Source of the DNA: Candidatus Peribacterales bacterium
Lineage (GTDB): Bacteria; Patescibacteriota; Gracilibacteria; Peribacterales; Peribacteraceae
Length of the DNA stretch: 8,847 bases
NCBI GenBank assembly: GCA_020059985.1
Contig: JAGVCI010000059.1
Coordinates: forward strand, 1-8,847
Reading direction: 5' to 3'
Shown here piece after piece: positions 1 to 5,628 of the stretch; the stretch's first letter is position 1, and each line of letters begins with the position of its first letter. The position numbers were made by a program, and so were the translations under genes. The notes beneath the pieces are model-generated. The model did no database searches. It was not told the origin of the DNA and saw only the letters and a list, made by a program, of their open reading frames with translations.

Positions 1-268
1 GAAGTCCGAGTGCAATCGCGAGGTCGTACCGCGGTCCCACTTTTTTTATGTCCGCTGGTGCGAGATTTACCGTTGTCGTTCTGCCGCTCGCGAAACGATA
101 GCCACTAGAACGCAGTGCCATCCGGACGCGCTGTTTACTCTCCTGCACGGCGGTGTCCCCTAGTCCCACAATCATGATGCCGGCCTCGCCCATCGTAGCG
201 CCGACTTCGACGGTGATCCGTTCCGAATGGAGCCCGATATTTGCGAAGGAGGTCAGCTTTGCGAGCAT
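1..268 (-). CDS. comM: ComM/YifB family Mg-chelatase-like AAA+ ATPase, N-terminal part (partial)
   Basis: Only the first 89 codons are in the window; the gene runs off the left edge. Reading the minus strand from the ATG at 268 gives the N-terminal (Lon-protease-like/ChlI) domain of the ComM/YifB family. The landmarks are IMIVGLGDTAVQESKQRVRM (residues 31-50) and TVNLAPADIKKVGPRYDLAIA (66-86, here split as TVNLAPADIK and KVGPRYDLAIA), matching the family pattern of VGLPD..V.ES..RV followed by VNLAPAD..K.G...DL.IAL. In other bacteria ComM is a hexameric helicase that promotes branch migration during natural transformation. The AAA+ motor lies outside the window. The gene diverges from yraN, a frequent neighbour of comM. 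No Shine-Dalgarno site is seen before the ATG, but a promoter-like pair lies just upstream. The family call is secure; the role in DNA uptake is inferred from homologues. Confidence 0.93.
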   Translation of the reverse strand, partial: MLAKLTSFANIGLHSERITVEVGATMGEAGIMIVGLGDTAVQESKQRVRMALRSSGYRFASGRTTTVNLAPADIKKVGPRYDLAIALGL

Positions 269-292
269 GGGAGCGGAGGAGGAAGTAGCAGG

Positions 293-320
293 AGTGTACA
301 GACGTTCACCTGTGAAACAA
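293..320 (-). promoter_or_regulatory. Candidate promoter for comM
   Basis: On the minus strand, TTGTTT (315-320) and TACACT (293-298) are separated by 16 bases and resemble -35 and -10 boxes. Transcription would start near 286, about 18 bases before the comM ATG. It is a pattern match only, but the spacing and position are right. Confidence 0.4.
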
Positions 321-325
321 TCATA

Positions 326-349
326 AAAGGTGGACGAAAGGACACCTTT
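326..349 (+). repeat. Inverted repeat in the comM-yraN divergent region
   Basis: AAAGGTG (326-332) and CACCTTT (343-349) form a perfect 7-base inverted repeat around a 10-base loop, ending 8 bases before the yraN GTG. A second small palindrome, TTCAC-CT-GTGAA (305-316), overlaps the candidate comM -35 box. The larger repeat could be an RNA hairpin in the yraN leader or an operator between the divergent genes; there is no T-tract, so it is not a terminator. Confidence 0.45.
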
Positions 350-357
350 CACGTACG

Positions 358-768
358 GTGAATGAAGTGCAGTTTTCCTCCTCTTCTCTAGCGGCGCATA
401 TCCAGACCGGGCGTGACGGAGAAGATGTCGCGATCCGTTATCTTCTCATTAGTGGATACAAAGTCTGGGAGAGAAACGTGCGGCTCGGTCACGATGAGAT
501 CGACATCGTCGCGTTTGATCCGGAGGACAGCGTGCTCGTGTTCGTCGAAGTGAAGACACGCTCGAAAGAAAGTGCGGACTTTCGTCCCGATCTCGATCTC
601 ACAATACAAAAAAAAGAAAAAATGTTTCGAGCAGCACGCACGTGGGTAACTCTTCACAATTTCTCTGGTGGATATCGACTGGATGTACTCTTCGTGATCG
701 CAGGAAAAGTGCAGAGTCACATCAAGCAGCTTTCCTTCGAGGGGGAGGAGGATCATCACCCACTTTAA
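358..768 (+). CDS. yraN: YraN (UPF0102) family nuclease-like protein
   Basis: The 136-residue product matches the YraN/UPF0102 family, small predicted nucleases with a PD-(D/E)XK (Holliday-junction-resolvase-like) fold. Landmarks in order are G18/E22 in GRDGEDVAIRYLL, RNVRL around N40-R42, the acidic motif HDEID (45-49, family form GEID), VFVEVKTR (61-68) with the E64-x-K66 pair, and YRLDVLFV (106-113). The predicted metal and catalytic residues are thus present. Length is slightly above the usual 115-130, with a short extra N-terminus and an acidic, His-containing tail. GTG at 358 is the start used, because no ATG lies in frame between it and the stop at 313; no ribosome binding site is visible. 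It diverges from comM and overlaps the 3' end of the next minus-strand gene by 47 bases. Its biochemical role is not settled in any organism. Confidence 0.9.
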   Translation: MNEVQFSSSSLAAHIQTGRDGEDVAIRYLLISGYKVWERNVRLGHDEIDIVAFDPEDSVLVFVEVKTRSKESADFRPDLDLTIQKKEKMFRAARTWVTLHNFSGGYRLDVLFVIAGKVQSHIKQLSFEGEEDHHPL

Positions 769-1243
769 AGGGGTGCTCTTTGTCCAAGCTTCTCAAATAA
801 TCGAATATTTTCTGCCAATGAGGCCGTCTATCCGGCTCGGCGATCGGTGGTGGAGAGTGAATGTATCCAACGTGGTCGGTCGTGACATTTTGATCCTTCA
901 ATTGTGCTTCCACTTGCCAATGGCTATAGCAGGAAATGACTACAGCATGAGCAGCGTTATTTGTTTTCTTCAGAACTTCAGAAATTAATTGATGACGTAC
1001 GCCATCAATGTTTGTCATCACCATTGGCGTGCGACCACTTTTCACCACCTCAATGCATGCCGTTACAATGTCGTCTCTGGCCTGGATAATTGCAGCACGG
1101 ACCTCCTTTTCCGTACCGAAAGTACCTACAGATTCCCAGTTATCAGTTCGGACACGTTCGTCATCGAAGAGCCACTGCATGGCTTTCGTCGTCGCCTCAA
1201 GACGATCCTCCTCACTATCAGAGATAAAGATGTCCGGTCCCAT
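722..1243 (-). CDS. Hypothetical protein, possible degenerate receiver-like domain
   Basis: I do not recognise this 173-residue protein with certainty. It is the third gene of the zwf-pgl run. Its likely start is ATG 1243, 11 bases after the pgl stop; a GTG at 1261 in frame overlaps the pgl stop and would add six residues. The alternation of predicted strands and helices recalls a response-regulator receiver: DIFISDSEEDR (4-14) with acidic residues after the first strand, PMVMTNIDG (73-81) with D80 near the phospho-acceptor position, AVVISCYS (100-107) with Ser at the fourth strand, and HVGYIHSPP (124-132) where a receiver would have Lys-Pro. The Lys is missing, so if it is a receiver it is a degenerate one. 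The C-terminus is low-complexity and basic (PPPPRRKAA). The last 47 bases lie antisense to the end of yraN. No membrane segment or signal peptide is seen. Confidence 0.7.
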   Translation of the reverse strand: MGPDIFISDSEEDRLEATTKAMQWLFDDERVRTDNWESVGTFGTEKEVRAAIIQARDDIVTACIEVVKSGRTPMVMTNIDGVRHQLISEVLKKTNNAAHAVVISCYSHWQVEAQLKDQNVTTDHVGYIHSPPPIAEPDRRPHWQKIFDYLRSLDKEHPFKVGDDPPPPRRKAA

Positions 1244-1254
1244 AGCCTTCCGTT

Positions 1255-1950
1255 CTACCACAGCGCTACGACTTTCACATCATTTCCCGGACTTAATAGC
1301 CTCTTGGCGGGCCACCGGCGCTCATCCTCGGCGCTTGCGAGCATTTCTTCCCAGGTTTGCTTCTTATCAGCCCCCTTCAGGAAGAAAATTTGCATGTTGG
1401 CAGCCTGAATCAGATTGAGCGAAACAGAAATACGGTCACGGACCGAAAATCGATCGGTTTGCGTGTGGAAAACCAGGCGTTCGGTCATAAGGATCTCATC
1501 GGCAAGAGGCGGGAAGAGGGACGCAATGTGCCCGTCCGGCCCGAGTCCGAGTGTGACAATATCTGGCAAGTGATCAGTGAAGAGGCGCTTCAAATGCTGC
1601 GTGTACTCCGTCACACATTTTTCGATCGGGAGCGACGTGAGTGGGAACACACAGTGATCTTCGGGCACTGCGGCATTCGCGAGAATCGTTTCGCGCACGA
1701 GACGTTGGTTGCTCTCTTTATCTCCAGGGTCGGTGTAGCGTTCATCCATCAAAAAGAGTTTCACTTTCAGCCAATCGATTTTTCTCGTTGAAAGATTTTG
1801 GTAGATAGGACGCGGAGTCGATCCGCCAGAGAGTCCGATGATGCACTCGCCACGCTCCGCGATCGCCGCCGTGATTTTTTGTTCCAAAAGGTCAGCGCTT
1901 TTTTCGACGAACTCCGTATCGGACGAGGTGAGGATGAGTGTGTACGACAT
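1255..1950 (-). CDS. pgl: 6-phosphogluconolactonase
   Basis: This enzyme hydrolyses 6-phosphogluconolactone to 6-phosphogluconate, the second step of the oxidative pentose phosphate pathway, in the cytosol. The 231-residue product is the usual length of the NagB/SOL-type (DevB) family and carries its motifs in order: GLSGGSTP (39-46, phosphate loop), MDERY (68-72), SNQ (80-82), GLGPDGHIASLFP (135-147, containing the catalytic-site His141) and RIS (173-175) with GADK (193-196). I chose ATG 1950, five bases after the zwf stop; a TTG at 1968 in frame would add six residues overlapping zwf and is less likely. The five-base gap to zwf implies co-transcription and probably translational coupling. 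The product supplies the substrate for 6-phosphogluconate dehydrogenase, which is not in this window. Confidence 0.95.
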   Translation of the reverse strand: MSYTLILTSSDTEFVEKSADLLEQKITAAIAERGECIIGLSGGSTPRPIYQNLSTRKIDWLKVKLFLMDERYTDPGDKESNQRLVRETILANAAVPEDHCVFPLTSLPIEKCVTEYTQHLKRLFTDHLPDIVTLGLGPDGHIASLFPPLADEILMTERLVFHTQTDRFSVRDRISVSLNLIQAANMQIFFLKGADKKQTWEEMLASAEDERRWPAKRLLSPGNDVKVVALW

Positions 1951-1955
1951 TGTAT

Positions 1956-3416
1956 TTATGCGAACCAACTGATTCCGTCTCTGCCTATCCAGGCGTCCGC
2001 TTCATCGGGGCCCATGCTTCCCGCTTTGTATTCTGGGAGCGGCGTCGACTTCTGATCGAAGTACGTTTGGATCGGGTCCATCAGTCTCCACGCGAGCTGT
2101 ACCTCCTCAAACGTAAGGAACCACTGCTTCTTCCCATGGATTGCTTCGAGGAGGAGCGTTCCATGTTCGGGAAGACAATCGCCGAAGCAGACTAAAGGAT
2201 CAGAAAGGAGGAGCGGGCGGAACTTCGGTTCTTCTCCACCGAGTTTTGTCTGGAGATGAAACCGCATGCCGGCCTCTCCTTGGAGGATGACATCCAAGCG
2301 ATTGGGCGTTGTACCCTCTCCAATTTTGCGTGGTTCCTGAAATGCGACGGAGATGCGGGTCTCTTTGAGCTTCATCCTTTTGCCTGAACGTAGATAGAAC
2401 CCCACTCCATCCCAGCGCGATGTGCGCGAACGCAACTTGAGGGCCGCATATGTATTGGTTCGCGAATCAGAAGAGACATCATCTTCATCCAAGTACCCTT
2501 CGACGGTTTCTCCGTTCACTTGTCCGCGTGCGTACTGCGCTTGGAGCGCAACATCGGAGAGGTCGCTTGAGGGCGGAAGGAAAAATTGTTTGAGCGCATC
2601 GGCGCGTGCGTGCACGAACGACTCATCCGTCTCGATCAAACGCATCGTGAGGAGCGACGCAATCATTAAGAGATGCGACTGGAACATGTCGCGGAACGTT
2701 CCGGTGTGGTCGAAGTATCCTGCGCGTCCCTCGAGTCCAGACGACTCTGCCGCCGTGATCTCCACGTGGCTGATCAGTGTATTTTTGAAGAGCCGCTCCA
2801 AAATAGGATTGGCGTGGCGCAGGTAATAGACGTTGCGCACAGCTTCTTTGCCAAGGTAATGGTCGAGGAGATAGATGTTCTCTTCCCCGATGGAGTCGAG
2901 CAGTTTCTTTTTGATCGACTCAAACGATTTCAGATCACCACCGACAGGTTTCTCCACGATCGTGCGCACGGGAAGAGCGTCACTATGGATTCCACTTTCA
3001 CACAGATGTTCCGAGATGGAGCTATAAACGCCCGGCGGAACGGAGTAGTACGCGAGGCGTACAGGATCTTTCCATTTCTTCTCCAGCTCTTTGATTCTCT
3101 TCTCCATCGCCTGGAACGCGGCGAGGTCATCGTACGTTCCCTGCTGGTAAAAGAAGTGTGAGACGAACTCTTCGAGGATTTTGTCGTTCACCGCTTCCAT
3201 ATGTTCCTTCACCGAGTCAGTCACGAGCTTTCGAAAACTCGTGTCATCAAAATCCGAACGCGAGTAGCCGACGATCGCAAAGTTTTCCGGCAGCCGCTTC
3301 TTGAGCGCCAAGATGTAGAGCGCGGGATAGAGCTTTATGCTCGCCAGGTGCCCAGAGGCACCGAAGAGGATCAAACTAAAGGGGTGGGGAGCGGAAAGCA
3401 TGAGAGTGCAGAGCAT
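1956..3416 (-). CDS. zwf: Glucose-6-phosphate 1-dehydrogenase
   Basis: This enzyme oxidises glucose 6-phosphate to 6-phosphogluconolactone and makes NADPH, entering the oxidative pentose phosphate pathway. The 486 residues match the usual length. Numbered from the first Met: nucleotide-binding ILFGASGHLASIKLYPALY (16-34), GYSR with Arg53 at the position that contacts the NADP 2'-phosphate in the Leuconostoc enzyme, VEKPVGGDL (154-162), active-site DHYLGKE (185-191) with Asp185-His186, GTFRDMFQSHL (239-249) with the catalytic His248, SRWDGVGFYLRSGKR (333-347), and a typical end PEYKAGSMGPDEADAW (461-476). Odd points: the usual GASGD is GASGH, and the usual Arg in RIDHYLGKE is Leu183. ATG 3416 is the first in frame; ATG 3401, giving MLSAPHPF, is equally plausible. 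It is first in the zwf-pgl run and diverges from the small membrane protein gene. Confidence 0.96.
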   Translation of the reverse strand: MLCTLMLSAPHPFSLILFGASGHLASIKLYPALYILALKKRLPENFAIVGYSRSDFDDTSFRKLVTDSVKEHMEAVNDKILEEFVSHFFYQQGTYDDLAAFQAMEKRIKELEKKWKDPVRLAYYSVPPGVYSSISEHLCESGIHSDALPVRTIVEKPVGGDLKSFESIKKKLLDSIGEENIYLLDHYLGKEAVRNVYYLRHANPILERLFKNTLISHVEITAAESSGLEGRAGYFDHTGTFRDMFQSHLLMIASLLTMRLIETDESFVHARADALKQFFLPPSSDLSDVALQAQYARGQVNGETVEGYLDEDDVSSDSRTNTYAALKLRSRTSRWDGVGFYLRSGKRMKLKETRISVAFQEPRKIGEGTTPNRLDVILQGEAGMRFHLQTKLGGEEPKFRPLLLSDPLVCFGDCLPEHGTLLLEAIHGKKQWFLTFEEVQLAWRLMDPIQTYFDQKSTPLPEYKAGSMGPDEADAWIGRDGISWFA

Positions 3417-3519
3417 AGCATAGCGTGCAGCTTTCTCTTGCTGAATAGTGGGAACAATGGAGCAATGCGATTCGATTTTTGTAGGATGAGTCCAACCATT
3501 CTCTTTCTCCCTACTACTT

Positions 3520-3765
3520 ATGGCTCATTCATTCGATGAAAAGCGTTTTGGACTCGCACTCGGTCTTACGAAAGGTATCGGCATGCTCGCCCTCGGAGTC
3601 CTCGCGACGTATTTCGGTTGGGGCGTAGAGGTCGTGTACCTGCTCGGCACCGTCTACTCCGGTTACGAACCCACACTGCTCGGCAGTTTCATGGGTGCCG
3701 GTTGGGCAGTCGCAGATGGGTTCATCTGCGGAGCGCTGTTCGCGTGGTTCTACAACCGCGTCTAG
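3520..3765 (+). CDS. Small two-helix membrane protein, holin-like family
   Basis: An 81-residue membrane protein. A short charged N-terminus (MAHSFDEKRF) precedes a first hydrophobic segment at about 11-33 and a second at about 52-77, ending in WFYNRV. The middle GTVYSGYEPTLLGSFMGAGW and the ending DGFICGALFAWFYNR resemble small proteins common in candidate-phyla genomes that databases often name bacteriophage holin. That resemblance is from memory, and the name is likely only a label: there are no phage genes here, so a lysis role is not supported. Start is ATG 3520; no Shine-Dalgarno site precedes it. The gene diverges from zwf with 103 bases between starts. Its function is unknown. Confidence 0.75.
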   Translation: MAHSFDEKRFGLALGLTKGIGMLALGVLATYFGWGVEVVYLLGTVYSGYEPTLLGSFMGAGWAVADGFICGALFAWFYNRV

Positions 3766-3794
3766 AAATACGCTCATAAAAGCCAAAATATTAG

Positions 3795-3816
3795 TCTGCT
3801 TGATATGCACAGCAGA
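3795..3816 (+). repeat. Inverted repeat upstream of the 120-residue protein gene
   Basis: TCTGCT (3795-3800) and AGCAGA (3811-3816) form a perfect 6-base inverted repeat around a 10-base spacer. No T-tract follows, so it is not a terminator. It overlaps a candidate -35 box, so an operator is possible but unproven. Confidence 0.35.
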
Positions 3817-3827
3817 GGGGGTAGCAT
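3800..3827 (+). promoter_or_regulatory. Candidate promoter for the 120-residue protein gene
   Basis: TTGATA (3800-3805) and TAGCAT (3822-3827) are 16 bases apart and match -35 and -10 consensus boxes at five and four of six positions. The start would fall near 3834, about 23 bases before ATG 3857. TTTAAT at 3832-3837 is an alternative -10 without a -35 box. Confidence 0.3.
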
Positions 3828-3856
3828 GAGCTTTAATAACTTTTTCGTTTCCTCTT

Positions 3857-4219
3857 ATGACTGAGTCATTCGTCAATCCATACGAGGTAGAAATAAGTGA
3901 GCTGGATGAAAAGGTATCGCCGGAAGAGGTCGAGCATGTGCGGGTCTACGGACGACAGCTGCGCGTCGCGTTTCATCCGCCAGAGGGTTCTGTTGATGTA
4001 GAAAAATGTTGTGATGTAATGGAAGACATTCGCGAAGCCTTTGATATGAGAGTTCTGGGGAAGCGTTCACTCAAGCTTCTTACCAATCGGTACGAAGCCA
4101 TGATGATGAAACTTGCGACTGGGCCTACAGAAGAAGTTCCGGCTCCTACAGGTGAAACTTCAGACAAGGATGCTGCACCGAAATCCGACCAAGTGCTTGC
4201 AGAGGGGCAACCATTTTAA
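3857..4219 (+). CDS. Hypothetical protein, small acidic, unknown function
   Basis: A 120-residue soluble protein that I do not recognise. Residues 1-85 look folded and mostly helical, with a possible short strand pair at HVRVYGRQLRVAFHP (27-41), a Cys-Cys pair (51-52) in a predicted helix, and a second helix around 57-85 ending in a Met run (AMMMKL). Residues 88-120 are rich in Pro, Glu, Thr and Ser and are probably disordered. There is no signal peptide or membrane segment. The start is ATG 3857; no clear ribosome binding site is seen. It lies 91 bases after the membrane protein gene and 170 bases before metK, with the metK riboswitch beginning 24 bases after its stop. Its codon use looks like that of its neighbours, so it is probably a real gene. 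Confidence 0.65.
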   Translation: MTESFVNPYEVEISELDEKVSPEEVEHVRVYGRQLRVAFHPPEGSVDVEKCCDVMEDIREAFDMRVLGKRSLKLLTNRYEAMMMKLATGPTEEVPAPTGETSDKDAAPKSDQVLAEGQPF

Positions 4220-4242
4220 GTAGTGTGTAGCCACATCACCGT

Positions 4243-4342
4243 TCTATCCAGAGCAGCGCAGAGGGAACCGGCCCGATGAAGCGCTCCCCAACCATCCATA
4301 ATGGAAACGGTGGGACCTCCGGCCCCAATGGGGACAGATAGC
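4243..4342 (+). ncRNA. SAM-I (S-box) riboswitch aptamer
   Basis: The metK leader folds as an S-box aptamer. P1 is CTATC (4244-4248) with GATAG (4337-4341), followed by the J1/2 sequence AGAG (4250-4253). P2 is AGCGC (4255-4259) with GCGCT (4281-4285), enclosing the kink-turn and hallmark GAGGGA and GGCCCGATGAA. P3 is ACC (4291-4293) with GGT (4309-4311) plus TCCA (4295-4298) with TGGA (4302-4305). P4 is CCCC (4323-4326) with GGGG (4330-4333). The pseudoknot usually pairs CUGG in the P2 loop with CCAG before P4; here it is CCGG (4268-4271) with CCGG (4319-4322), a compensated change. The class binds S-adenosylmethionine, and the gene downstream makes S-adenosylmethionine, which fits feedback control. 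A convincing promoter upstream was not found. Confidence 0.9.
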
Positions 4343-4348
4343 TCACAG

Positions 4349-4377
4349 CGCTTCTCCAAACGGGAAGCGATTTTTTT
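4349..4377 (+). terminator. Intrinsic terminator of the metK riboswitch
   Basis: CGCTTCTC (4349-4356) pairs with GGGAAGCG (4362-4369) around a five-base loop, with one G-U pair, and is followed after one A by seven T (4371-4377). It lies 12 bases before the metK ATG. The 5' arm region AGCGCTTC (4347-4354) is also perfectly complementary to GAAGCGCT (4278-4285) in the aptamer P2 strand, so terminator and that alternative pairing exclude one another. With ligand bound, P2 forms and the terminator is free to fold; without ligand, read-through into metK is expected. Confidence 0.88.
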
Positions 4378-4389
4378 ACCCTATTCTAT

Positions 4390-5538
4390 ATGAGTTACTA
4401 CTTCACGTCGGAATCAGTTACCGAAGGACATCCGGATAAACTCTGCGATCAAATCTCGGATGCGATCCTCGATGACGCACTGCGCCAAGATCCGCAGGCG
4501 CACATCGCGTGCGAGTGTCTCGCAACCACCGGTCTCGTGATCGTTGCGGGAGAAATGCGCACGTTCGGATACATCGATATTGCGGGTATCGCGCGCAAGA
4601 CGATCCAACGCATCGGCTACACCGATGGAACGTACGGGTTCGACCACAAGGCGTGTGCAGTGCTCGTGAGCGTGGGCGAACAGAGCCCCGATATCGCGCA
4701 GGGAGTGGATGCGTCGAAGACGAAGGAGCAAGGCGCGGGAGACCAAGGACTCATGTTTGGATTTGCCTGCGACGAAACGCCAGAGCTGATGCCACTGCCT
4801 ATCTCCCTTGCGCACTCGCTCACCAAAAAACTCGCCGACGTCCGTAAGAAAAATGGTTTGAAGTACCTGCGTCCGGACGGAAAAAGCCAAGTCACCGTGC
4901 AGTACAGTGACGACGGAAAGCCGGAGCGCGTGGATACTGTGATTGTTTCCACACAGCACCACGAGTCTGTGGATACTCCGCAGATACGCGAGGACATCAT
5001 CAAGCATGTTATCGAACCAATCTGCGGAAAGTACCTGGATGACAAAACAAAGTTCCACGTAAACCCGACTGGCCGCTTCGTTATCGGTGGTCCTCCGGGG
5101 GATTGCGGTCTCACGGGCCGAAAGATCATCGTAGATACGTACGGCGGGTACAGCCGTCACGGCGGTGGAGCGTTCTCGGGGAAAGATCCGAGCAAAGTGG
5201 ACCGCTCTGCTGCGTACGCCGCGCGTTGGATCGCGAAGCACATCGTGAAGGCGGGTCTCGCGAGCAAAGCCGAGGTGCAGATCGCGTATGCGATCGGAAT
5301 CGCGCAGCCGGTTTCCATTCACGTCGATACGTTTGGCACAGGGAAGAAGTCCGACCGTGCATTAGAAATTGCGGTCGCCAAAACATTCGATCTTCGCCCA
5401 GCGGCAATCATCGATGATCTCGATCTCCTCAAGCCACAGTATGAGCAGCTCGCAGCCTATGGACACATGGGACGAGAAGATTTGGGAGTGAAGTGGGAGC
5501 AGACGGATCGCATTGAGAAACTGCTTTCAGCACTCTAA
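4390..5538 (+). CDS. metK: S-adenosylmethionine synthetase (methionine adenosyltransferase)
   Basis: This cytosolic enzyme makes S-adenosylmethionine from methionine and ATP, releasing phosphate and diphosphate; the product is the main methyl donor. The 382 residues match the family length (384 in E. coli). Motifs are intact: SESVTEGHPDK (7-17) with His14 and Asp16 of the active site, QGAGDQGLMFGFA (114-126), GGPPGDCGLTGRKIIVDTYGG (233-253, here noted as GGPPGDCGLTGRK and IIVDTYGG), the GGGAFSGKDPSKVDRSAAY loop (258-276) and AYAIGIAQPVS (299-309). The three-fold repeated domain arrangement is complete and no residue looks missing. ATG 4390 is well placed at the conserved N-terminus; no Shine-Dalgarno site lies between the terminator T-tract and the ATG. 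Expression is very likely controlled by the SAM-I riboswitch upstream. Confidence 0.98.
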   Translation: MSYYFTSESVTEGHPDKLCDQISDAILDDALRQDPQAHIACECLATTGLVIVAGEMRTFGYIDIAGIARKTIQRIGYTDGTYGFDHKACAVLVSVGEQSPDIAQGVDASKTKEQGAGDQGLMFGFACDETPELMPLPISLAHSLTKKLADVRKKNGLKYLRPDGKSQVTVQYSDDGKPERVDTVIVSTQHHESVDTPQIREDIIKHVIEPICGKYLDDKTKFHVNPTGRFVIGGPPGDCGLTGRKIIVDTYGGYSRHGGGAFSGKDPSKVDRSAAYAARWIAKHIVKAGLASKAEVQIAYAIGIAQPVSIHVDTFGTGKKSDRALEIAVAKTFDLRPAAIIDDLDLLKPQYEQLAAYGHMGREDLGVKWEQTDRIEKLLSAL

Positions 5539-5614
5539 TCGATAGCATCATAATCAGAATTTTTGTCGTCGTTGATTGATGAATTTTTTGTAAGAGCCTT
5601 CAATGAGATCCGTC

Positions 5615-5620
5615 TATAAT
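5615..5620 (+). promoter_or_regulatory. Consensus -10 box for the 65-residue protein gene
   Basis: A perfect TATAAT lies 8 bases before ATG 5629. Transcription would normally begin 6-8 bases downstream of such a box, that is at or next to the start codon, so the mRNA may be leaderless. No good -35 box is seen at the usual distance. No ribosome binding site is present. Confidence 0.5.
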
Positions 5621-5628
5621 TGTCGCAC

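Noticed and set aside
773..1418. Several plus-strand open frames opposite the receiver-like gene and pgl
   Set aside because: They are shadows of the minus-strand genes; the pgl motifs and tight packing with zwf support the minus strand.
3529..3876. 115-codon minus-strand frame opposite the small membrane protein
   Set aside because: The plus-strand product has a coherent two-helix membrane pattern, while the antisense one is polar and featureless.
4197..4226. TTGCAG and TAGTGT as a promoter for the riboswitch-metK transcript
   Set aside because: Each box matches consensus at only three of six positions; a promoter must exist upstream of 4244, or metK is read from the upstream gene, but this pair is not convincing.
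4414..5322. 302-codon minus-strand open frame inside metK
   Set aside because: metK is unmistakable on the plus strand, and the antisense translation has no domain-like features.
5566..5589. Possible terminator after metK (TCGTC/GATGA stem before a T-run)
   Set aside because: The stem is only five pairs with one G-U pair and few G-C pairs, too weak to call.
5557..5591. Near-repeated GAATTTTTGT and GAATTTTTTGT after metK
   Set aside because: Short A/T-rich repeat in an intergenic region, likely chance.
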